From Rhyacophila brunnea (lineage: Eukaryota; Arthropoda; Insecta; Trichoptera; Rhyacophilidae): a stretch of 64,000 bases of DNA. Location: NCBI GenBank assembly GCA_022495005.1, contig JAGYXB010001327.1, forward strand, positions 62,001 through 126,000. Direction: 5' to 3'. This document shows, in pieces, positions 1 through 10,552 of the stretch. The position numbers and the translations under genes are program-made. Each line of letters begins with the position of its first letter. Within the stretch, counting starts at the first letter, position 1. The notes under the pieces are model-generated. The model saw only the letters and a list, made by a program, of their open reading frames with translations. It made no database searches and was not told where the DNA came from.

Positions 1-709
1 GTGGTTCCGGATTTGATTTAATCACGGAACCCTACTACATTATGTAGTACCTACAGCGATACACCATATTTTTATCATAGTAGATTAAAAAAATATGTTA
101 AAAATGTCGAACCAAAGTCGAAGTCGACCAAAACATGCAGCAGTATATTTTTTACTTTGGAACATGTTAAGGGTCCGTATTCCGATCGCTGCTCCTGTGG
201 TTTACCATCCGGGGCGAGCAGCTTGGTCACCCACTGAAAAAAATTGGCCTCTCGGAGATGGACCACAGCTCGCGGTGACGTACTGCCACATAATTCTCAA
301 TCGCATCTCTCACACGCGTTATTATTAACATATCGCTCCCAGTGTATGCCATCTCGAATTCGGTCCCACGGTCCTGGGTGACTAATAAGAAAATGATACC
401 GTAACAAAAATGCAGGATGTCTTTGAAGAAATAGTTCTAAGAAGACTATTTATTACTTACATAAACTGTCAAAAGTGATAGGTACATATTATTATTATAG
501 TTCTTCATTCCCGATGTGAAACTTGCTATGAAATGCGTTCATGACCACACACAGTAGGACGTAGTAAAGAAGAACACACTAGAAATTGATTGAGCAATTG
601 TGTCAATTAAACAATCTAGTGGTAGGTAATATTTTACCAATTTTATTGCCAACAAATAAATATCCCAAATTTCTCTTAAATAATTCGTCAATAAAAGAAT
701 TTCAGCTTA
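1..709. other. AT-rich noncoding DNA
   Basis: No gene or delimited repeat was recognised. A stretch around 165-290 is less AT-rich than its flanks and open on both strands, but its translations resemble nothing known and no splice or terminal-repeat signal bounds it. Confidence 0.4.
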
Positions 710-717
710 TCTACGAG

Positions 718-1289
718 TAGAGTTGGGCATTTCCCGAGAATATCTCAATCTCGAGATTCGGGATTTTCCAAAATGATGAAATTTTAAATTCTCGAGATTC
801 GGGATTTCCAGAAAAGAATTCTCGAGAATTCTCGAGATATCGGGAAATTTAAAAAAACTTGTAAAAATCCTAATATCAGTCTAAAAACAGACAAATTCAA
901 AAAAAATATATATTTAAATGTATTCAAAATATGTACTTTGTGTGTAAAAATAATTCAAAACATTACTTATTAAAATGGAATTTCAAAAAACACAGACTGT
1001 CAATCGCTGCGTCTGACAATCGCGTACGCTTTTAAGACACAAAATTTCCTAATGATGCGCTCATTTTGAGTCGACGTTGGCTTAATTGTGTCAAATGCCT
1101 CGATCAGTCTTTCAACGTTTTGTGTTTTCTGTCCACTTTTTTCATATAGAAAATCGTTTATTCAATTAATATTTGATAATAAAGAAATCCCTAATCCCGA
1201 GAAAAGATTCTCGAGATCCGGGATTTCCCGAAATGTTAAAAATTTCAATTCTCGAGATTCGGGATGGAAAATCTCGAAACCCAACTCTA
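718..1289. mobile_element. hAT-like MITE rich in TCTCGAGA palindromes
   Basis: The ends are inverted: TAGAGTTGGG at the left and CCCAACTCTA at the right. They are flanked by the near-identical 8-bp direct repeats tctacgag (710-717) and tctaccag (1290-1297). A TAGNG terminus with an 8-bp target duplication is the hAT signature. Both subterminal regions (about 730-850 and 1190-1275) are packed with copies of ctcgagattcgggattt and its complement, so each end can fold on itself; such repeats in hAT elements usually bind transposase. The interior is AT-rich and encodes nothing recognisable. The 113-residue open frame across the right end is made of repeat sequence and is not called as a gene. Confidence 0.75.
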
Positions 1290-1297
1290 TCTACCAG

Positions 1298-3030
1298 AGA
1301 TTCCACTACTGTAATATGTACAATCTTATCGTATTTAAACATCGATTCAAAAATATTTTCGTATTGTTGAATTGGTTTATTATAGAAAAAAACTTCTCGT
1401 CGATTAATCGTCTAATTGTTTGTAAATGATAAAGTAAACGGTGTCCTGCTGTTGGCGTCTTACTTACGTTACTTACTTACGTAGTGTCTATAATAGTGTG
1501 AACTATCAATTCTTAGTTGAGATTCATTGTATTCATTAAAATAAAATATGGCATGTAGTACTTATTGTAAATAATTTAATAACCACCAGGACGTGTATAG
1601 TCCGCTTCAATTAGTAATATCAAATTTATGGTGTTTGAAGTACAGATCTACGATTACATTCATGTGTTTCGAAAAGTTAAGTGAATTTGATTTACTTGTT
1701 GCTGAATAGAGAAGTGGTTGAAATTGTTCTTATTGTCTTCAAAAAATAACTTTGTCATTTTTCAACAAGGCAATTTTATGTTAGTGCGGGTCAGACAACA
1801 TAAATAAATCCCAGAAAATAACTTACTGTGTAATTTGCTACAGCTTCACTTTCATGTCTATATAAAAGCTCTATCTGCATTGAAGAAAGTTCTGAAACAT
1901 CTTTCGGTATAACTTACTTACAAAAAGGTTCAATGAGCACATATGCACAAACATGGATGCCAAATGATACGAAACAATAAATGTTAAAAAGGTAAAGAGA
2001 AGACTAACTAAGCCTATTTATTGACAACTACTTTCGGTAATGAAATTTAAAAAATCGAGATTTACGAATTTGTTTTTAAATTTGTCCACATGCAAATTTT
2101 CAACGGTCAGCACAATTAATAATAGCCCGCCTGTGAGAACATGCGTCGTAGTATTCGATTCTGTGCCTATATATTTAACTTTAACAGAACCACGAACCTT
2201 TACCTTTCTCAGGCGTAACTTTTTATGGACTTGTACGACCTACGCCACACATTCGATGACGCAATAAAACTGCTTTTAATATTATGCATTAACTGAATAA
2301 ATCCACATTTATATTAGGTAAACAAACATCTTTTAACAATAATCAACATTATTTGTCAATTATACATTTTTAATAGTGTTATCAAATCGCGTCAACAAAC
2401 CAGAAGAGTTCAGGAAGAAACCGTAGATAAAATTGTTTGAAAATAAATATAACAGCAAAAGTGCGAAGTTTTTATGTATTTTGGGAAAAATTTAGGGTAA
2501 TATCCAAATTTTATTTTTGTAATGACTAATCACGATTGGATGTTTTTTAAGGGGCGTCGACAGTCAATCATTACAATATACGTATTAGTATATTTTATTT
2601 TAAAAATCTTTCATTTTGTGGAGTTGGAAACAATGACCTTCGATATTCTCATGGAACAGGCACGAAAACAAAAATAATCTTCTACTTTTTAAATATACCA
2701 CAGCGTTTTTAGATTGGAAACACTGGTTTTTGATTCTCTGATGATGCATACAACATGCACTAAAAAGGTTTTTATACGCTGCCCCTTCAGCAAGACATCA
2801 TTTTAGTAGTGAAACAAAGTGTTCAATTTAATTATAAGTAAAACAAAGTTAAAAGAAATTGTTCTTTTTTAGCAATATTTTCTGCAGTTTTAAGTTTTTG
2901 GCAAATCAAAAGCGTTAATCTTTATTCCACAATTATATATGGCGTGCAATAACCGATGTATAAATCTATGATTATTTTTTTATAGTAATACTATTTTGTT
3001 CTAAATGTGTGTTTTGGTTTTATTTTTCAG
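1298..3030. other. AT-rich noncoding DNA
   Basis: Nothing recognised. If the exon at 3031 is real, this is upstream intron; the polypyrimidine run at about 2990-3030 would be its 3' splice site. Confidence 0.4.
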
Positions 3031-3161
3031 AATTGGTGTGACCCTGAGAGACTCAACCGCGTCAGAGATCGGACGAAGACGAGGGACGCAGAGTCAGCCT
3101 GACTCTGGGGATGATGGCGGCGATCAAGTAAACAAATAAGCGGCGAGGCGTCGAAATTGGA
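3031..3161 (+). other. candidate host exon with good splice sites
   Basis: A 131-nt segment of clearly higher GC is preceded by a strong polypyrimidine tract ending in ttttcag (to 3030) and followed by GTGAGT (3162-3167), a consensus insect 5' splice site. One frame, entered at 3032, stays open for 35 codons and begins IGVTLRDSTASEIGRRRG; it is rich in charged residues, Gly and Gln and ends at TAA (3137-3139). A second frame is open until a TGA near 3100. A stop followed by a further splice donor would fit a 5'UTR exon, a regulated poison exon, or an exon whose true frame is short. The peptide matches no family I recognise. That this is an exon is inferred from splice signals and composition only. 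Confidence 0.45.
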
Positions 3162-3714
3162 GTGAGTTTTTATCTTTCTTTACGAATAATATAATACCTA
3201 TATCTGGTATTATCTAATTATGCTACTACCTAAACATCAACTGTTTAACCTATTTAACCGTCGATCGGCTGTATAAGGGCTTGTTTAAACTTTTCAGTAC
3301 TAATCGTTAGTTCTAGTAGTAAATATGCCGAATACTAATGCTTATTACTAACTCGGCCTTTTTACACGTTGTGGTATTAGTGTAAATAGTACATAATAAT
3401 GATTAGTCCTAAGCCGATGTAAACAAGCCTTTACGAATGGTAAAAAAAAATCTACACGCGTGGTGCATGTAACAAGATGTGCATATAACTTGTGACAGGA
3501 TACATCTCTCATTCTAGATTTTCGAGTTTTAACGCAAAAGAACCAAAAAGCCTTGTAAGCATTCTTCTGATTATTTATTATATATATATACCACTAGCAG
3601 TAGTCAAATACGTCTAATTACTATTTAACATACATTCTATGACATCTAATATATAAACAACGAAGCCATTTTTAAATCTCCCAATTTTATGGCCATTTTA
3701 ATAATAATAAATAC
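3162..3714. other. noncoding, AT-rich
   Basis: Nothing recognised beyond short TA runs; presumed intron downstream of the candidate exon. Confidence 0.35.
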
Positions 3715-3722
3715 GGTATAGG

Positions 3723-4562
3723 TAGGCTTACCATAATTATGAAACTCTAAACCGGGAACGGGATACAGGTCAAAGAAACAAATTGTTTTATTATTAAAAG
3801 TATGTACAAAAGAAGAATTCTGCTGCAGCAGAAATTTAAATTTATTTATTTATTATACCAGTCATACTTCTTGCTGGAATGAACTTTTTTTCAGCACTTA
3901 AGTAATCATTTTTTTTTTAAATTTTATTATAAAAAAGTTGCATTAATGCTGAAGTGGCCAATTGAGTTACTCAAACTGTGTAAATACGAACATGTTTATA
4001 TTTTTTCACAACAAGAGCTTCAATTTCGATTGGCAGACCACTGATTGAAGTATATTGTGCAATATGTGCTCCACAATCCACATCTAATGCCGACGATATT
4101 AACACCAAGTTCTTGTTTGAGTCGGCTATAAACGTTATTCTGCCTTCATCTATGTAGGTACGTCTCCAAAATTTGTGTTACAATAATTATTATCACCACA
4201 AAATGCAGCTATCTTTTTATCAAACTCGTGACGACGAAATGTTCAAATTATGTTTTCAGTCAACATTTCCGATGTCTCGCCGTGAACAGACTCAAAATCC
4301 AGCAGTTTTACGTGCACACCTTCCAATAGTAAAAAGTATCTAACAACAACAGGCGCTAGTTTTAGTTCATTTCTATTTGAAGTGTCGTTAGTAACACTTA
4401 CAAAATGCGTCTTCTGTCAATGGCCAATCATGACAATTTATTATTGCCAATCATTCATACGAGGATTAACAGCCGGGACAATATATCAAACCGGCCGGGA
4501 CGCCGGGATCAATGTGTGAAACCGGGACAATCCCGGTCAAACCGGGACGTATGGTAAGCCTA
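3723..4562. mobile_element. hAT element, internally deleted, exact 8-bp TSD
   Basis: The termini TAGGCTTACCATA and TATGGTAAGCCTA are inverted copies. They are flanked by identical 8-bp repeats ggtatagg at 3715-3722 and 4563-4570. The element is 840 bp, far shorter than an autonomous hAT. The right subterminal region repeats accgggac-type units (about 4480-4550). The interior carries a degraded transposase fragment on the minus strand, annotated separately, so this is a deletion derivative rather than a coding-free MITE. The exact target duplication suggests the insertion is not ancient, but the transposase remnant has several stops. Confidence 0.85.
3970..4440 (-). pseudogene. hAT transposase fragment (decayed)
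   Basis: Minus-strand translation gives blocks in shifting frames that read like the central part of insect hAT transposases. Block one (about 4407 down to 4243) contains SVTNDTSNRNELKLAPVVVR and then a LLDFESVHGETSEM-like segment. Block two (about 4233 down to 4151) contains KKIAAFCGDN followed by NTNFG. Block three (about 4100 down to 3973) carries an HI...SGLPIEIEALVVKKY-like stretch. In this family the first block surrounds the first catalytic Asp, and FCGDN-type segments precede the next conserved region. Each block ends at a stop (for example TGA at 4245-4243 and TAG near 4153), so no functional protein can be made. The zinc-finger N-terminus and C-terminal dimerisation region are absent. 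Assignment to hAT is from remembered family patterns, supported by the element's TIRs and 8-bp target duplication. Confidence 0.65.
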
Positions 4563-4570
4563 GGTATAGG

Positions 4571-6025
4571 TACATACTAGGTATATACATGAATCTGCAA
4601 TGCATTAATTAATCCAGTTAACATATGATAAAGTAACGGTTAAATTATTTAAAGTTAATATTAATTGTTTAATTTATATTTATAGGTATTGTACTGTTTA
4701 CATACTTTTGCCATTATTCACATGTTTTTATTAAAATATAATATCGGAAAATAATAATTTAAAAAATAACAACAATAGTGATCATAATTCATGACACACG
4801 ATGTGACGACACTAATATAGAGTTTAACAACCGTCCCTGCAGTATATGGTTTATGTATGCATTTGGTTAATATTGACGTTATTTCGATTGAGTTTAAACT
4901 GCAGCTCCCTCTAGGTACAGCCCACTGTGGGATACACTAGGATAGTCCGTTGAGAACGTCATATTATATTTGACTGAATTACATAAAATATTATTTTAAT
5001 AGAATTTTCATTAATTAACAACACTTTCAATGGCCATCGCCGCTCAATTTCCTTTATGAAAATAATCGCTCTGTCAAATCATAAGACATTTTTATTTAAT
5101 GCAAATCTGTTTCCTTCTAACTTTACTTATTGTTTCTTCATCAAGAGAATTTACCTAGAATGGTATGCATCATTCAAAAAGACGTTCTATTATTATACAT
5201 AGCGATATAGTAGACCAATTTTCAATTCAGAGAACTCATTTCAGAGATGCATGTTGCATACGGGTCTAGAATGATCATTTTTTTTCGGTTCACAATTTCT
5301 CAGAAGGCGCAGTTTGTTGCCGGAAAAGGTGCATAGCTTATTTCTTTTTAATTCAGTATACACATCTTTTTCCTGGTGTAGTAGAGTTCACTTTGCGGTT
5401 TCGTTACATAATTATATATTTTATGTACCGTCATATGCACGGGCCATTTTTTTTATTTTGCATCTAAAAGTTGGTAGGTATAATAATATTTTGAATTATG
5501 AAAATAATTTATCGTGCAGTGGATTCTCTATTATATCAGCCTATGATTTTTAAATTAAAACATACAGACAATTTTGAAGTTTTTTTTAATATTCTATTGT
5601 GGTTTCGGACGATATCTGTTTTTAATGACTTATTTGTACTGTTAAACTTGACCACAATTATTTTTAATAAGACTTGTACCTACGTACTTGTTTACTATAG
5701 TTATAATGAGAGTTACATTGTATGTACGTATTTAATAATAATTATAGTAATTTTAATGTACAAATCTTAAAATAACGTTAGCCATTACGTGTGACCCAAC
5801 GATAAACTCATTATCGAAGATTTTTTTGCATTGATGTTATTTTATTATTGTGTACAAGAGGCCAAAATGTCCAAAAGTCTAGTAGTCCAATTCGCTATCT
5901 TAAACTGATAAGAAATAATAATAAAATTCAATAATGATTCAAGTAGTCTGGTTGCGAGAATTTTATCAAGGATATTCATTCAGAAAATGCTGTTTTAAGT
6001 TGACAGAAAATTTAATAAACTATTT
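4571..6025. other. AT-rich noncoding DNA
   Basis: Long A/T runs and no supported gene. Open frames near 5314-5770 are low-complexity Phe/Tyr/Ile-rich translations of AT-rich DNA. Confidence 0.4.
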
Positions 6026-6070
6026 TATTCAACGACTAATTCACAAGATTTGAGAATGTAACATTCTATA
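6026..6070 (-). repeat. SINE 3'-tail fragment
   Basis: The sequence attcaacgactaattcacaa followed by a gaatgtaacattct palindrome matches the stretch at 35935-36003 and, in reverse, the end of the stretch at 42161-42187. It is the 3' tail of the tRNA-derived SINE family in this window, without the tRNA-like head. Confidence 0.45.
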
Positions 6071-6450
6071 CGGAAAAAGCACACTGGCGCGAATCAAGCA
6101 ATGCATGATAATATGTTTTCAAAGTATGTATGTTTAACAGAAAAATTTGGGTACATTCTAGTATCAAGACCATTTTTATAAGGTAAGCATTTTGCTAAAT
6201 TCACATACCTAGATTCGATGCGTAAAAAAATCTGACGGTTCGTAAAACATTCGGAGCCATTCATTAGTCGGCTTATTCGTATAAAACAGTATGCAGCTAA
6301 TGAAGCACTGGCTGATTAGTATGTAGTGGTTTTCAGTCAGATTATATATTATTATTATGATGGAGGTTTGCTTAAAAAATGGGCAATGTACGATTTTCGT
6401 TTGTAAGAACGTCTCCACGAGTGCAGCGAAAAAATCAAACCTCACTGTTC

Positions 6451-6899
6451 TAGGGTTTCCAATCCTGGATAGAATTTTCAGTCTCAGGATTACTCAACCT
6501 GTAAAAAATTGTCACATAATATGAGTGTACCTATAGGTACATACTAACAAAAAAACTATAACAAACGTCACAAAATGTCGTAGCAAATTCTTGATTAATA
6601 ATTTACTGCCTACGCAAATAAATACGAATTTTTATAATATTTTCCGATCCTGTAATTATATGGATTAATAAAGATTATTGGTATTTTTCAAAGGTTTAAA
6701 TATTTTTTTAGTTTTACATGCTTCCTTCAAGTAAGTAATAACATTAATTTTTAATTATTTATGCTTGACGGAAAGACATGGTATTATAAATAAACAAATA
6801 TTTGTTTACTTGTTTCGTTCTCAAACATGATACAATAATAAATAAATCCCGCTATTCTAATATTTTCAATTGGCCGGAATCTCGGGATTACAAACCCTA
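6451..6899. mobile_element. hAT-like MITE (TAGGGTTT family)
   Basis: The left end TAGGGTTTCCAATCCTGG is the inverse, with changes, of the right end reading inward TAGGGTTTGTAATCCCGAG. No 8-bp target duplication survives (cactgttc against gtcctacc). The interior is AT-rich and noncoding. The related ends near 9016, 9384 and 10184 appear to be the same broad family. Confidence 0.6.
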
Positions 6900-7946
6900 G
6901 TCCTACCTACCTACTACTCTTATTAAATAATATGTCGATGCTAAAATATATGCATGCTGTAAGCTTATAATAATTATTATAGTAGTAAGTTATATTTATC
7001 ATTCAGTCATTTTTTTAAGTTAATATCTGTTCCTGTATCATATTCGAAATGTTCATTTAAAACTGTTTAGTGGTTTTTATAAAAACAGAATTATTAATTT
7101 GTCAAATGTTTTTGTTTAGTATTAAATCACGACTGGGATGGAAGTGATGTACCTATACTAGTATACTTACACTAGGACACATCCAAACAACAAAATATTG
7201 CAATCATAATGAATTTTATCCTGGAAACGATACAGTGGAAAACAACATAGGTACATATTATACTATATATGATTTAAAATGAATTAGTAATTATTTGATT
7301 GTTCAACATTTCGTCGTATTTTGTTTATTTTTTTATAAAATAATATTTAATTATGAAATCAACATACATTAATTATCTAATATTTATAAAAAAAATAATT
7401 TTATATTCATCTTTCTCCCTCTCTCACACTCTCCCGGATCAATTGGTGTGGTGTTTTGAAGAAATCATCAATGAACACTTTATATTAAGTGTTTTAAATT
7501 ATTTTTGTGTTTATGTAAAGTTAATGAGTTCATCAAATTCTGTGTTAAAAATCTTATTTGATAATCTTATTTATGAATTTTAAATTTAAATTAAAAGTTG
7601 GGCGAAAATTTCATATGAAAGATATTAAATAAATAAGACCAAACTATTGTATTTATTTTAAATTTTGAATATATTTTTTCATTTAAAAAAATATTGATTT
7701 TTCTTGAAAAATTTATTGTGAAACTTGAAATGTTTTCTTCTGTGTGATTTTGCCAGTACTCAGTAGTGGAGATTATAAAGAGAGTTGGAATAAAAATTGT
7801 GTTGGTGTTGTCTAAGAAGTGTATATGAAGAGCACGGTGACATATTGACAACGTCGGACATTGCAGAGAGAAACGTGTGGTTTATTCAGGACATATGGCT
7901 ACAGGTTACAGCGTATTAGATTAATAAATATTGTGATATAACTGAG
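6900..7946. other. AT-rich noncoding DNA
   Basis: Nothing recognised. Open frames at 7353-7583 (+) and 7591-7851 (-) are AT-driven and lack motifs. Confidence 0.4.
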
Positions 7947-8193
7947 CCACTGCACATGGATGTACTGAAATATGACTATATTCTAAAACATTAGATCGAG
8001 GGGCTTAAAAGAATACTATTTTAAATAATAAAAATACTTTATGCAGTCATCAAATGTTTAATATAAATATAAAGGATAATAAGGCTTCAAAATTATATAA
8101 ATGGATTATCTACAAAGTTTAAGTAATGTCTAGGCTTGTGCTCTGAAAATACCTTAAAGTCTCCATTTTGACCTACGTTGGGCATGTGGGCCC
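7947..8193 (-). mobile_element. partial copy of the TTAA-flanked long-TIR MITE
   Basis: It matches the right half of the complete element at 57036-57688 in the same direction, including gactatattctaaaacatta and aaggataataaggcttcaaa. It ends in GTGGGCCC followed by TTAA (8194-8197). The left half and left TIR are missing. Confidence 0.7.
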
Positions 8194-8197
8194 TTAA

Positions 8198-9015
8198 GTA
8201 CTAGAAAATTATTATGTCGTGTAGTTAACAATGCTCATTTATCTTTATGAGTCAGCTCGATAATGATTCCGGTCTCCAAGTTTCTGGAGGAGATTTCCCT
8301 AAGGGATGACACTGTTATTGTTAGGTACCTACCGAAATTATTAGGCACCTGCCTACTGAGGAAACGTCAGAAATTTTTTTATTGATATGTTTAATTCTCA
8401 TTACTATTTTTTACTGTTTCGTGTAAGTACTAATATGGTTGAATTAATTATTCATATTGGTAGGTATCTGAAGTGTCCACGAATAGAATAGAATGCATAA
8501 TGTGAAAATGAGCTTAATTACGTTGTTCTAATAATATTGAAAATAATTCATTCACACTTATGTACATACTTTATTATGCATTTATTATAATATGTATTAT
8601 AATACAGAATTTTGAAATCGGCTATAAATAGAAATATGATATTGGTGAAAAAGTTTTAAATTTAGTACTATTATTCCCTAACAGAATCACCGCAGGAAAA
8701 GATGCTTGGAATGCTCAAGGCCATGCGATATATAAAAATTACTAGAACTAGAGGTTAAGGACACCACCGGATTAGTAACTTGTTGACCGCGAAACTCGTA
8801 AAAAATATTCCTTTATGCTTTAATGATGCCAGCTGACTAAGAAACTTGCAGATTTATTATATTATCATTATGGCCGTGTTTTAAATTAATAATATCTGCA
8901 GTGCCTATACAACTTTACTGCTGCACTAAAATTAACCGACCGTTTTATTATAGATACCTACTGACGTGAAAACTAAATGTAATTTTTATAAGACTGCGAA
9001 GAAAATATTTCTGGG
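8198..9015. other. noncoding
   Basis: Nothing recognised. There is a short GC-richer patch at about 8680-8800 without an interpretable frame. Confidence 0.35.
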
Positions 9016-9384
9016 TAGATTTGGAATTGCAATCCCGGCCAGAATTATAGATGCCGGGATTTTGGAGTTAGTATGTACAATTCTGATCACTACTACGCAC
9101 CGTGAGTGTAAAACCAAGGCATCTTGTAAAAGACATATTTTGGATATATTAGGGTTTGAAGCCTTCGTTTTGTTAGGACAAATAGAGTTTCTAAAAAAAA
9201 AACATAATATTTGGTTTATATCTACATTATATTGCATGTTCTTTCAGTTACTTCATTTTTACATTATCAAGTTCACGACTTTTGTTGCAGTTGTTTTGAA
9301 TTTAATCTCGAAATTGAAAAATTTGCAGATGCCTTGGTTTTACACTCACGGTGCGACTAGATCCCAGGATTATTGAAAAATCTA
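9016..9384. mobile_element. candidate hAT-like MITE with internal perfect inverted repeat
   Basis: The ends TAGATTTGGAATTGCAATCC and, inverted, TAGATTTTTCAATAATCC are imperfect inverted copies. Inside them a perfect 28-bp inverted repeat lies at 9097-9124 and 9327-9354 (gcaccgtgagtgtaaaacca and onward). No target duplication was found. The two internal arms would fold into a hairpin with a loop of about 200 nt. The long open frames on both strands here are a consequence of the repeat and have no recognisable product. Confidence 0.45.
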
Positions 9385-9584
9385 GATAATAATATATTAT
9401 GAAATATTGCCTATTTTGTCAGTATTTTAAAATATATGAAACTGTTTTTTGGCAAGGTAATGCATGAAATAGAATCGTCATCATAATATATGTAGTGAAT
9501 CCTTTTATTATGATGTCGCAGATAGTTCCCTCGCATATATAAGAAGATTTGATAGTGTATAATATGGTCCGTATCAGCTGCATT

Positions 9585-9855
9585 TACGAATATCGTGGAT
9601 GGAAAAGTCCAACGAAGTAAACTATGTAATTATGACATACTTTGGTCACATAATCAGGCATCCAGAGAAGTAAAGACCTCTGCATCTTAACTATCTATAA
9701 ATTGAAGATTTCCACTCAGCGAGGCCATATCAGAAGAATAACGTTCTTGCTTAAAAATCTGATCTGAGAAGATTGAGTTCAGCACTCAAAACAAGGCCGA
9801 ATATGGATATAGCATAGGCAAGAAGAGTCCCCATGATAATGATTATGTAGATTAA
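9585..9855 (+). pseudogene. LINE ORF2 C-terminal relic
   Basis: Plus-strand translation contains TYFGHIIRHPEK followed after one stop by RPLHLNYL, then QKNNVLA and SSALKTRPNMDIA. This matches the tail of insect endonuclease-reverse-transcriptase LINEs (a GHIVRHPE.Y.LL type region, downstream of the polymerase). Several stops and frame changes interrupt it. It ends in an ATGATAATGATTATG-like tail typical of RTE-type 3' ends. No upstream polymerase motifs are present, so it is 5'-truncated. Confidence 0.65.
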
Positions 9856-10099
9856 TAATATCTGCAATAGTTATTTTAAATAAAGAAAGTAAATTTCTTT
9901 TAAAAAATTGACTTGTAAAATTAGGAAAAATGGACGTAATTTTCCCATAGAATCCACGAGAACATTATTATTTATTATACTACTCAGTAGGTATACTTCA
10001 TATTATATTTTTTTTTGAGAAACTAACAATTTACTAAATATTTATCTAATATTTATTTATTTAGCATACAAATACAGGTTCTTTCAGATGAACAGATGA

Positions 10100-10184
10100 T
10101 CGTTTGAAAAGTATTTCCCAGTATTATCAATACCGGGATTTCGTGATCATAAATTGAGCTGTTTTGCCGGACTGCAAACCCTTA
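10100..10184. repeat. hAT-like right-end fragment
   Basis: The run ataccgggatttcgtgatca followed by a terminal gactgcaaaccctta resembles the right ends of the CCCGGGATT/TAGGGTTT elements. No matching left end was found. Confidence 0.3.
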
Positions 10185-10284
10185 TTCGGAACAAAAGTGT
10201 GTTTGTAGTGTTATAACCTATATAAAAGAATTGTGCACTAATTCTTATGATAACATATTTCGTTGATTGCTGTAAACTCACAAT

Positions 10285-10440
10285 AATTATACACACAATT
10301 TTTGAAAACACCTCAGAAAATAATATAATATAACCACTAGAAAAAATCTTTTTGGAAAAAAATATGACGCCCAGCGGAATTCGCACCCGAGCATCTGGTA
10401 TTTGCGCCCATGTGTCCTGCCAACTAAACTATGTGCTTCC
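10285..10440 (-). mobile_element. tRNA-derived SINE, copy 1
   Basis: On the minus strand the head reads from 10440 with a Pol III A-box-like TAGTTTAGTTGGCAGG, then GGGCGC, and a B-box-like GGGTGCGAATTCC. It is followed by GCTGGGCGTC, a T-run, AAAAAGATTTTTTCTA and the shared tail TTTTCTGAGGTGTTTTCAAA. The same order occurs at 29130, 36050 and 42010. A plus-strand tail-only copy (about 10490-10552) lies just to its right. Confidence 0.65.
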
Positions 10441-10552
10441 TGTCTAATTGCGACGAAATTAACAAGTAGATGAACATTGAAAAATATTAGTTCTAGGTGT
10501 TTTCAAATTATGTATGGTCAATAAAAGAATATTACATTCTTCAATAAGTAGA

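Noticed and set aside
1088..1429. 113-codon plus-strand frame
   Set aside because: Runs across the right end of the 718-1289 MITE and is made of its repeats.
5314..5770. Two overlapping plus-strand open frames of 79 and 90 codons
   Set aside because: AT-rich translations dominated by Phe, Tyr, Ile and Asn with no domain, splice or promoter signal.
8966..9376. 136-codon plus-strand frame
   Set aside because: It spans a MITE and its 28-bp inverted repeat; the peptide repeats the inverted-repeat translation rather than a protein domain.
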